This document shows positions 31,395 through 41,147 of a stretch of DNA of 64,000 nt, one piece after another. Source of the DNA: Mycocentrospora acerina (lineage: Eukaryota > Ascomycota > Dothideomycetes > Pleosporales); NCBI GenBank assembly GCA_022701365.1, contig JAKUHH010000201.1:558001-622000 (forward strand). Direction: 5' to 3'. The position numbers and the translations under genes are program-made. The notes beneath the pieces were generated by a model, which did no database searches, was not told the DNA's origin, and worked only from the letters and a program-made list of their open reading frames with translations. Every line of letters starts with the position of its first letter. Positions within the stretch are counted from its first letter, which is position 1.

Positions 31395-33001
31395 CCGTCT
31401 ATCATTTTGAAGGCATAAAACCCCGCCATTTCGGGAAATAGCCTTTTTCTCCCAATTATGCAGTCGGTGCAGTTGGTCTTTTTCAAGTCAGGCCATCTCT
31501 ATCTCTCTCTCTCTATCTCCGTGTATGCCCCGCCCCCTTTCCTTTACTTGCCTTCCCTTCCCTTCCCTTCCACACGATACACCGAACAAAAAGAATCCTA
31601 TTAAACTAAACCCAAGCTACCGCTTTCTCTTTCTTCGTTTCCTTCCCGCCTCACGGACCCCCCCACTTCCTTCGGGCCACCAGGCCGCTCCCAACGGTTG
31701 ACGACGACCATGGCGGGTATCTGGGACCGAAAGGGGGCAAACACGAAAGCCTCGTGTTTTTTTCCCGTCCTACCACCACCACCATCGGTCTAGAAGTACA
31801 ATAGTCTGGCACATTGATATTTTTTTTTCCTTTTCCATTGTTCCTCTCCATCGCACGCGCCACACTAACTCGCCACCTTGTCGACATTTTTTTTTGTGTG
31901 TGAAAGAATGAGCATTTATTTTGTTTCTTGCTTGCGATTTGATTTGATTTGATTGATTGATTGATTGACGGATACTTGACTGCAGGGTGGAAAACTGTGG
32001 GCACAAAGACTACTCAATAACTAACTAACTGACTAACTACTCTCTGCACGTTTTCTCCTGCAGCGACGGCTCGTCTAAAATAGAATGGCTTTATGCACGA
32101 CAGTCGGGGCTAGTGGTACGGGTCACATGCAGGTAATTTGATTGTTAGATGCATATTCTTAAACCTTCATGTCGCTGCTTACGTACAGCGGATTCTGGTC
32201 GTTTGGCAAAGTGGATGGCGGGTAAACGTCGTGCCTGTGTATAATTTTTTTTTGCGGGCTGACACTTTTGACGTATTGACGTTTTGCTTGTTCATCTTTT
32301 GGCCACCCAAAAAAAAAACAGGTTCTGCTTTACTACTAGCAGAATGGATGGATGGGTAAAGCGACGACTCAAGTTATGAATCAACGAATGAACGGTTCAT
32401 ATTCGCGCGACGACGTAATTAGCGTGTGCCTGGCTGCCGACGGACAACGATCACAAGGCTACGGAGAACCCCTCGCAGCTTGCAATCTAGGTCTGTCGAT
32501 CTACGCCGAACCACGGGTTGCACATGCATACCATCTTGCTTCAGACGTTCCGAGGAAACATGTGTCGCTGTGCAGGTGCTGTGCCTGGACAACCGAACGT
32601 CCGAACCTGAATTCAAGTCGCCTTCTGGGGCCAAGACATTTATCAAAGTTGAAGAGGAGCTTGGTCAATATTCCTCTAAGCGAGTAACGAGGTTAAATCC
32701 ATATAGCGTCGTATTTGAAGATGAGTGCAAGCTCCACCGAAGAGCTCCATCCAAGCATCATGATATCAAGAGATTCTTTTGAAGATCCAAACCACCCAAA
32801 CGCCCGCACCCCAGATTTTGACAAATAGTCTAAGCAATGCCTAATTTCCAGCGCCGTCTATCCTGCAGTACCAGAAAATATCAAGCGTCCCATTTTGAAG
32901 GGCGCGACCCCGAGGGGTGCATCGTGATGTCATAACGCCAGTAAACAAAGGCCAAGAAATGTGAAAAAGAGAAAGAGAGAGATAGAGAGAGAGAGACTGG
33001 C
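30697..33001. other. intergenic with simple repeats, no gene
   Basis: About 2.3 kb. It holds a (CA)19 run at 31355-31392, CCTTC-type and CTCT tracts around 31500-31570, GATT repeats near 31940-31970 and several T-runs. Its left end would be the promoter of the 94-residue frame, if real; its right end is the 3' flank of the zinc-finger gene. I find no exon pair with supporting motifs. Confidence 0.5.
31355..31392. repeat. (CA)19 microsatellite
   Basis: An uninterrupted dinucleotide run in the intergenic stretch right of Grh1. It is a likely length-variable marker. No functional claim. Confidence 0.95.
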
Positions 33002-34594
33002 TCATCTGATGTCCAGCTGGAAAGGCTTGAACTTGCCTCCAATGGCGTTGCACCGCGGACACCTCGGCGCTCTACCTCGGGTATGTTCGCTAACGAGAAC
33101 ATCCACACATTCCTGGCACAGACCACAGATACACTCGGAGCACGCGTAGCTTTCTCTTAGAATAGACAACTTCCGGCAAGCGGCACAATAAATTTGAACA
33201 GGGAACGGAAATGTTGGAGAAGATTCTGAGAGACCCAGGGAGGGCATATGGAAGTTTTGCCCCGAAACGGCAGATTCAATAGACGACTCAACAGAGGGGA
33301 AGGGCTGCAGCTCGGGCATGTCTTGCGGCGGAGGGGTCAATGTGTTCTGCAACGGCGATGCGGTGTAGGACTGGAACTGAGAGGCAATGAATGGCGGTAA
33401 AGACATGCGATTATTCGTCATGTGAGGAGTGTAGTGGGGCGACTGCGGCACCTAACATGGTCAGCACGGGAAGTTGTGGCAGGTGGTTGAACCAACAGGA
33501 GTGAGATCTCGACTATCTTCCTCGGTTGCTGAAGCTGCGGCATCGATGAGGTCTTCCCATCGCTTACCCAGAATAGCTGCAGCCGTCTGTGGTTCGGCAG
33601 AAAAGGCCTTTCTGTCGTAGCTTAGTCTTCGATGGTACTCCCTTGATTTCTGGCGCTCGTGCTTTCCCTTGCGGGCATTCTGGCCCACCGACGACTTGCG
33701 CGGCCTGTTTGGCTTCATCGTGCGGCCTGGTGGCAGCGTCGAGGAGCGGCCGGGCGGTGACCTTGCGAGCGACGAGGGCAGCAGCTCACGCTGAATCGAC
33801 GTCGACGTGTAGTAGGGCTCCTGGGCGGTAATGTGCTGCTCCATGGCCGTGGGCGCAAAGCGGGCACGGGGCCTGTAGCTCTTCGACTCTGGCTCCGACG
33901 TGGGCTCCTGAGCACGGCGACGGCGTTAGCGCACCAAGGCCACAGAGGGAGGCTGCCACACGGCTACTTACCGCATCCGAGTCCCAGTCGTATTCGGCGC
34001 GGTGTGTGTGCAGGGCAGCCAGGGCGGCTGCCGCAGTCGCAGCTGGCAGGAGCGACCCGCGGCGCATCTCGTCCGAGGTGCGGGGGTCGCTCGAGCTGTA
34101 GTCGTCGGCGAAGAAGGCATTGAGCTCGCCTCCTCCGTAGCCTTGCCATTGTGTCAGTCCCCGCTGCTGCTGCTGGAGAGACGTCGACACCAACCTTGTG
34201 GGCCTGCGGAGCTAGCTGCAAGGGGCGGAGGCGGCCGCTCCTGCGGGGGAGTGTTGATCATCAGCGTGAAGCTCTCCTCGGTGGCGGGGAGCTTGGAGAT
34301 GTAGTGCTCGGGGTGGGCACGGCGGATGTGCTCCTGCATGGAGCGGTAGCGCTTCTCCTACAGCACGGCGTGTTATTCAGAGTCTGCATAGCATGGCATG
34401 GTCGAGCGCGGCCGCATCTCGCCATGACGTGTGCAGCGGCTCGCGAGAAGAGGGCGAGGAAGACTCACGCCGGTGCAGCGCTTTCGACACGCCGAGCCGT
34501 CATGGTTGCGCAGCGGGCAGACGACGACGTTATTCTCGTCGGAGACGGAGAAGGAACCTGTCAGCGGCGCGCGGGGCGGCATTGCGAGCTGCAT
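33002..34594 (-). CDS. two-zinc-finger protein, unknown function
   Basis: Five exons, in gene order 34594-34469, 34357-34195, 34141-33972, 33907-33497 and 33451-33002, give 439 residues in frame. Introns are 111, 53, 64 and 45 nt; several have CTGAC branch sites. The start ATG directly follows an in-frame TAG. Near the N-terminus CPLRNHDGSACRKRC plus HIRRAHPEH forms a C2H2-like finger, completed only by splicing exon 1 to exon 2. At about residues 379-425 a second Cys-rich module (CAAC, CSECICGLCQEC, CPRC) resembles a RING or zinc ribbon. Between them lies a disordered, Ser/Pro/Gln-rich region with a basic patch KSSVGQNARKGKHERQK. The combination suggests a nuclear regulator or an E3 ligase, but I recognise no named family. 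The exon 4 donor, GTTGGT, is atypical. Confidence 0.75.
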
Positions 34595-35911
34595 CTACCC
34601 TGCACGGGCCGTCAGAGGTCGAGAGACGGGCGGACGATGGGGTTGGGGGGGCGTCAGTGCCAGAATGCCCGTCGCGGAGCTGTGGTGCAGCTGTGGTGCA
34701 GCTGTGCTGGAGCTGTGGTGCAGCTATGGGGAGCTTGGGCAAGCTTGCTGTCAGCTCTGCGGCGTCGTGGCGAGAGAGGCTGGGTCGCCGCAAATTGTCG
34801 CATGCAAAGCGTCAGAAGCTGGCAAGTGCTGGTCGTCGAGGGAGGGGCAGACGGGTGGGGTCGATTGTGGGAGCTGTGAGCCGGCGCTGCAGTGCGAGAT
34901 GGCACACTCTTTGCACCGCGACTGATGGTGGCAGATATGAGACACGCACGCAGACGAGACGAAATTCGAGCTGCACCGTGACTACCGACACGCCTTCCGA
35001 CATGCATTGCCCTCTGGTGCCGCTCGCCCAGCTAGCCCAGCGGCCGGCGCACCAAAAACCCGTACCAGGTAGCTTGCCTGGCAAACGTCTGGGAGCAAGC
35101 TCTGAGAGGCTGGCAGGGGAGCTCAAGAGCTCTCTCCACGGCATGGCCACACGCAGCCAACCCAATCCGCAGCCGCCATTGCCGGCGAATTCATGCTAGC
35201 AATTGGGTTGGGCTGCGACACACGCGACATGCCGATTTCCTGAGCGTCTGCACGCAAAGCAGCGTCAGTGTGCGAGTAAGAATCTGCACTTTGTCATCAG
35301 CCGTCACATGTCCTTGCCCGAAGAAGGCGGCCGCCCCAAGGATAAGCCTTGTGGTCCTTGCAGAGGTACAGAGTCATCATCAGCCAGGCCTGCAAAAAAA
35401 CTGCTGCAAAAAAAAACTGCGGCAAAACGCTGCAGCGTCGCCTGGCGGCGGTGCAAAGGCTCGATCGCCGAGGCGATCACGGGCTGCCCCAGTTGTTTCG
35501 AGCCAGCCGTCGACAGGCCGTGATTGGTAGGCGCTTTGCAGCCATATGCAGCGCGATCCAGCAGAAGGATAGTGAAGGGGAAAAAAGGGTTGACGGATTG
35601 GGGAGCGCGGGCGCAGTGGTGATTAAAGCCTTTCGAGGCTCAAGCACGCGCCCGAGCAAGATTTTGTTGGGAGCACGAGGCGCTGATGCTCTGTCGTTTT
35701 TCGCTTGCACATGCCCACGCCTTTGCCATGTCGCGTCGACTTGCTGCTCCAGCGTCGAGTTGCCACTCCAGATCCAAGGCACCGGCAATCGAACACCCCC
35801 CCTTCCCTTCCCTTGCACGATGACGGCTGACGGCTGGCGTTCCTGACACCTTGCCATGCTTTGTGCTTTTCTACAATCGCTTGCCTGTGGGAACCGTGTG
35901 TGAGAGCGGCC
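34595..35911. promoter_or_regulatory. divergent promoter, zinc-finger / MBL genes
   Basis: A 1.3-kb spacer between start codons. It includes eight AGCT tetramers spaced 10-11 bp at 34678-34756 (separate entry) and an imperfect CTGC-AAAA repeat at about 35390-35430. The GC-rich frames crossing it in both directions look like composition artefacts. Confidence 0.5.
34678..34756. repeat. 11-bp-phased AGCT array
   Basis: AGCT occurs at 34678, 34689, 34700, 34711, 34722, 34732, 34742 and 34753, that is at steps of 11,11,11,11,10,10,11. Three units are identical AGCTGTGGTGC. It begins 84 bp upstream of the zinc-finger gene's start codon. The spacing equals one DNA helical turn. Confidence 0.8.
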
Positions 35912-37009
35912 ATGTCTTTGACGGTCAAGTCGCTGAACGGTGATTCGACGTTTCTGCTGACATTCCGGCCTCCACACGCACCATCCTCAGTAGCACGTTG
36001 CCCGGGCTCTTTTACGATACTGGTGGATCCCTGGCTCGTGGGCCCCTCTATAATTCTCAACTCGGCATTCTCCCACTCGGAGCAAAAGGTGCAGCCATGC
36101 ATTACCCATCTAGCAGAGCTTGAGCACGAGCCAGACGTTGTGCTCATCTCGCAGGACAAGCCTGACCACTGTCACGAGGCGACTCTTCGCCAACTCCCGC
36201 CCGACTGCCAGTCCACCATCTTCGCCACGCCCTCTGCAGCCAAGAAGATTCGATCATGGAAGCACTTTTGCCCGGAGCGCGTCAAGTCTCTGCCTAAATA
36301 CGTCCAGGGAGATGACGACTCGATTCATCGCATACCGCTTCCTCTTGCATTCACAGACACACGTGGTGAAGTCACGTTGACCTGGATGCCCGCGAAACGA
36401 GACCTTTCTAACCTACACCATGCCATTGGAATTACATATCGACCTGCGTACGCTGGACTCGGAATCAGCTCGGGACACTACCTAGACTTGCCCACTAGTC
36501 TTCCATCGTCACCCGGGTCTCTGAGGACGATATCTTCGTGCTCGTCGCCCCGCACAATTGTGCCCTCTCCGTGGGGATATGATGAACGAGAAAAAACACT
36601 ATCTGTGATTTATTCACCGCACGGTGTCAACTATGAAATTATCCGCCCATACGCCGTCTCGCACCTAGTGATGGAGGCAGCTCTTCCCTTGACAGCGCTC
36701 CTGCACTCTCTCGACAGTGTTCAGAACCCATGGTATCTTGGGGGGAATATATCTGCAGGCCACATGGGAGGCGCACAGATTGCTCGAGAGCTCTATGCCC
36801 AAGCGTGGATCTCAGCGCACGACGCTGACAAGGACAATCGTGGATGGTCGGTGAAGCAGACTCGGATTGAAAAGTGTGCCATTGATCAAGTGACAAGACT
36901 GTTGGTTGATGACGATGATGGTGATGCTGTGAGGAAAGAAGAGAAGCCTTGCCGCACTCGGGTTGTAAGCCTGACGTCTGGGGAAGTGTATAATATTGAA
37001 AGAGGATGA
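35912..37009 (+). CDS. metallo-beta-lactamase-fold protein, degenerate site
   Basis: Intronless, 365 residues from the ATG at 35912. The pattern TILVDPWLVGPSIILNSAFS followed by PDVVLISQDKPDHCHEATLRQLP, then IFATPSAAKKIRSW, is that of the fungal metallo-beta-lactamase-like proteins related to UlaG/RomA. In the canonical THxHxDH motif the first two His are replaced (SQDKPDH): Asp and the last His remain. Hydrolase activity by the classical two-metal mechanism is therefore doubtful. Near the C-terminus GGNISAGHMGGAQIA may supply another metal ligand. Function is not known to me. The 3' end of the gene, including the stop region, is repeated in tandem just downstream. Confidence 0.8.
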   Translation: MSLTVKSLNGDSTFLLTFRPPHAPSSVARCPGSFTILVDPWLVGPSIILNSAFSHSEQKVQPCITHLAELEHEPDVVLISQDKPDHCHEATLRQLPPDCQSTIFATPSAAKKIRSWKHFCPERVKSLPKYVQGDDDSIHRIPLPLAFTDTRGEVTLTWMPAKRDLSNLHHAIGITYRPAYAGLGISSGHYLDLPTSLPSSPGSLRTISSCSSPRTIVPSPWGYDEREKTLSVIYSPHGVNYEIIRPYAVSHLVMEAALPLTALLHSLDSVQNPWYLGGNISAGHMGGAQIARELYAQAWISAHDADKDNRGWSVKQTRIEKCAIDQVTRLLVDDDDGDAVRKEEKPCRTRVVSLTSGEVYNIERG

Positions 37010-37260
37010 TGATGGTGGTGATGTGGTGGATTGTTGTATTTCTTGTGAGATGGCAGTAACACTAACAAGGAAGAAAGAGAAGCCTTGTCACACTCGGGTT
37101 GTTAGCCTGACGTCTGGGGAAGAGTATATATTGAAAGAGGGTGACGAGGTGTATTAATGTGTATTTCTTGCGAGGTGATGGAAAAGACAAAGTCAGGTCA
37201 CATTGAAAGAGGATGATGTGGTGGATTAATGTATTTTTCCCGCAAGATGATGGAAGAGAC
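36932..37260. repeat. tandem duplication of the MBL gene 3' end
   Basis: Copy A (36932-37067) contains the last 25 codons and stop of the MBL gene; copy B (37068-37195) repeats it at 136 bp distance with about a dozen differences; copy C (about 37202-37260) repeats only the second half, from ATTGAAAGAGGATGATG onwards. Shared landmarks are GAGAAGCCTTG, GCCTGACGTCTGGGGAAG and ATTGAAAGAG. Copies B and C are outside the coding region. Confidence 0.85.
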
Positions 37261-37786
37261 GAAGACGGCGGCGCAAACACCTACAACTCAAACGCAGAGA
37301 GGATGAAGACGATGAAAAATAATAGTAATAATAAGAAGAAGGAGAAGGAGAAGACGGAGAAGAAACACAGATTCTGCCTCGTACTGCCAATATTACCCTA
37401 CATGGTATTTTTTTTGTATACCCCGGGGTGTGTTGACTGCACAGCCTCGAAGCCGCAATTGGACCACACATGGGGAAGGAGGGGGGGGAAGGCGTCCCGC
37501 CAAGAATCCGGTCAAGTCTCGAACTTGAGACGATGATTCGCGCAGCAACCAGGCACAATGGTGTGTATGTGTATATATACTCTTGGGAGACGGGATGTCA
37601 GTGGAGGCGAAGCTTTGCGTCTCGTGAAAAGAGCTTGTGACGATGCAAGACATTTGTGTATATATATGTATACAAATGTGTGTGTGTTTGTGTTTGTGTC
37701 TCATACCTCGACCTCGACATCGACATCGACCTCAACATCCTCCTCTTTCACTCACAGCATTCTGACCACCCCCTTGGCCATCCATC
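37261..37786. other. intergenic before small membrane protein gene
   Basis: Contains A/G-rich AATAATAAGAAGAAGG tracts, TGTGTGTTTG runs and CGACATCGACCTCGAC repeats at about 37710-37740. It is the promoter side of the gene starting at 37787. No gene is seen. Confidence 0.45.
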
Positions 37787-38780
37787 ATGGCCCGCAGCAC
37801 GTGCTTTTCCGTCTACACGTCTGCTCTTCCATACCACCACCATAGTGCAACCAGCCACAGCATGCCTTATCTCATCATCTTGATCACTGTCTTCGACGTC
37901 ATAGCGCTGTCGCTGTTCATTGGCGCGGTGGTGGAGAACCACGCCCTCAACACGGCGTACTGGGCGTACGAGGACCGGGTGGGCGAGCACGACAATGGCG
38001 AGGGGAGGCCGGTGTATCCGCCGTGGGATGATAGGGGTGGGGATGGAAGTGTATTGGTGTATGTATTTTTTTCATTTTTTTATTTATATACATATATATT
38101 GTGTATTCATTGGTAAATTTCATCACTTGCATTCTGGAATAAGGCTTTTTCATTATTTATTTCGGGGTATGTTCACCTATTCAGTCTTCTATCTATTCAT
38201 TTGTTTATTCTCTACTTTGTTAGTTTCTTCATTTCTTTATTCATTCATTCATTCATTCATTCATTCATTCATTCATTCGTTCATTTTATTCATCCATCCA
38301 TCCATCCATTCATTCATTCAATCAATCCACCAACATTGAAAGAAAGAAATTCCTAATCATATCCTCAACAGAACAATGCTCCTCCTCACCTACCCGCTCA
38401 TCTACTCGGTCATCCTCCTCCCTCCGACACACATCCTACTCTACATGCAACGACTGCATCCAGTGTATATTCTCATTGTGGCGATATTCGGGTTCGTGGC
38501 GTCGTTTAGTGGTGGGGTGATTATGATTATGTTGGTGAATTTTTATGAGGTGTTTGATTCATGGGGGAGTGTGTATACGGTGGATGATTTGTTGAGGGGG
38601 GTGTGTGGGTTGTATTTTTTGGTGGGGGGGTTGTGGGGGGTGGGGTTGGGGGTTGCGGCGAGGGATGTGAGGGTGTGGAGGAAGGGGAGGAGGGAGGGGA
38701 GGGTTGGAGGTGAGGTGGGGGGGAGGGAGGGTGGAAGGGAGAGAGTGGGTGAGAGTGAGAGTGAGAGGGCGAGTGAGTGA
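37787..38780 (+). CDS. small four-TM membrane protein, unknown
   Basis: Two exons, 37787-38058 and 38372-38780, give 226 residues. The donor is GTATGT and the acceptor CCTCAACAG; the joint keeps frame. Four hydrophobic segments are at about 27-48, 92-113, 119-145 and 162-185, separated by a polar loop with PVYPPWDDRGG and a short loop with VFDSWGSVYTVDDLL. The tail is Arg/Glu/Gly-rich. It looks like a small MARVEL-type or otherwise uncharacterised fungal membrane protein; I cannot name the family. The 313-nt intron is exceptionally long here and filled with T-rich and ATTC repeats. The start could also be the ATG at 37862 just before TM1. From about 38560 the coding strand has almost no C. 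Confidence 0.6.
38238..38322. repeat. ATTC/ATCC tetranucleotide repeats in intron
   Basis: About ten ATTC units, an interruption, four ATCC units and further ATTC units within the 313-nt intron of the small membrane protein gene. Such expansion probably explains the unusual intron length. Confidence 0.9.
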
Positions 38781-39014
38781 GTGAGAGTGGGTGAGTAAGG
38801 GTAATGTTCAATGTGTTATGTTTTGACGATTATAATGTTTAATATATAATGTACCGATAATAGTAATACTTTGTATTTACTTGAACATGGTTTCGTAATT
38901 AATGTATTCTCCTTGCATGCGTGATACATTCATTCAAGGAGAGGGTGAGACAATCTTTGTGCTTTGAGGTACTTGATAGTACACGGAATATTATTACCGT
39001 ATCGCCTCATGTCT

Positions 39015-39191
39015 GCATGCTATGCAAGAAGAACCATTTACAGGTTGCATGCCGTGCAAGAAGAACCATTTACAGGTTGCATGTCTTGCAAGAAAAAATA
39101 CTTACACGTTGCATGTCTTGCAAGAAGAACAATCTGCACGTTACATGTCTTGCAAGAAGAACAATCTGCGCGTTGCATGCCTTGCAAGGGG
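39015..39191. repeat. 32-bp minisatellite, 5.5 copies
   Basis: Units start at 39015, 39047, 39079, 39111, 39143 and 39175, each beginning RCATGYNNTGCAAGAAGAAC-like and ending CRYGTT or CAGGTT. Units 4 and 5 are nearly identical. Each unit contains GCATGC/ACATGT palindromes followed by TGCAAGAA. There is no unique spacer, so this is a tandem repeat. Confidence 0.9.
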
Positions 39192-39298
39192 TTGGAGCAG
39201 CTGATGCCAATCTATTGTTTTGTTTTGTTTTGTTTTGTTTTCACACCATGCTCTTTCCCTCCCTCTCAGGGAAGCTGAAACGTCGCATTCACCCGTGG

Positions 39299-39733
<435 letters not shown>

Positions 39734-41147
39734 GCAGTGTTTGTTTGTTTGCATCTACAACTTCAAAGCTAATCATGTTGCTCGCCCCATTCGCGACCGA
39801 GGAACCTAAATTAAGGTGCACGTCTGACTCGCGAGATACGTCAGAAAGTTGTTTTGGGCGCAAGCAAGCATGGATGGATGCATGTATGCATGTACATGCA
39901 TGTGATGGTCAGGATTTAGTAGGACAAGAATGACGTATGTAGCAGTAGGGAGTGGTGCAGGTGCAGTGACTGCAGCATTGTGTGCAGCGGGTGGGAACGG
40001 GAGATGAGCGTGTTTTTCGGCGTGGCAAAGGCAAAGGATAAGGACAAGGACGAGGACGAGAGAGGGAAGGGGAAAGGGAGCCGATGGAGGAGGTGGGCTA
40101 GGAGATTGGCGTCTGAAAGCGGTGCAGATGGTTGCTTGGAAAGGCCGGCGGATCCGGCACGCGGCGTGTGCATGGGGGGAAGAGGATTTGGTTGTTTGAG
40201 GGGGGCGGGCAGTCGGCGAGTCGGCGGGATGGGCGAGATGGTGAGGGAGATGGTGAGGGAGTGGGTGAGCGGGTGCGTACAGCTAGGTGAGTGGGAGAGT
40301 TAGTAAGTTGGAGCGTGGTTAGTGAGTGAGTGATTTGCAGCCGCTGCAGAGAAGCCTATCATGGCGGCAGGAGAGGGCGTGGCTGGGTGCAGGCCATGTG
40401 ACGGCCACATGCAGCAGGCTTCTGGAAACGGCGAGGCACAGCCACGCGACTGTGGCCGCGTTTCCCGGCGCCTCAGCTGCAATTTCCCAGCCTGTCGTGC
40501 TGCCCTTGGACGGCCATGGACGTGTGCGTGTGTGTACGCGGACTTGGAGGCCGTGTCGCTGCGAGAGAACGGTGTAGGACAGGCAGTGCAGCGCAGTGCA
40601 GTGCAACGCAGGCCAGGCCAGGCCGGTGTAGGCCAGGCCAGGACAATACACGTCAATGCAATCCAATGCATGGCTAAAATAGAGGCTTCGTGATGCGATA
40701 TTGTCGCGGCCCCTGCGCACCCCAAGACGGTAACCGGATCTTCGCGCTGACGAGCCTGGTGCTCTGCGACGCCCACCCGGCCAGCGCTCCTGTCTGACGC
40801 TCCTCTCTGACGCTCCTGCGCCGTCTACCACGACTCCTGTTGCTGCCGCTGCTGCTGCTGCTTCCCCTCCTGCCACTGCCACTCGCCCCGACGTGTCGCT
40901 AGCCTGCCATCCTCGTCGCACCGCTCCGCTGCGCCATCGACGCTATCGCCCGGACGACCACAGCAACCGCCAACCGCCAACCGCCAGCTACCGACCACGC
41001 CCGCCATCCACACACGCACTTCCCCCGTAGACACCACCCCCCCAATATACACACCCCCCATAGATACACCCCCAAACCACCGTCCTGGCTGCGCACGCTC
41101 CGGCCGCTCCTCCTCTCCAGTACTCGGGAGTGAAGGCTGCCTCTTTG
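39734..41147. promoter_or_regulatory. upstream region of PI4P 5-kinase gene
   Basis: GC-rich 1.4 kb with short direct repeats: GGCCAGGCCAGG at about 40608-40640, CGACGCTCCTG-like at 40785-40815 and AACCGCCAACCGCC at about 40965-40985. The C-rich ACACCCCCCA tract at 41030-41080 probably belongs to the leader. Only composition-driven frames occur. Confidence 0.45.

Noticed and set aside
39015..39191. CRISPR-like direct repeats
   Set aside because: Units abut with no unique spacers, copies diverge, and the genome is fungal.
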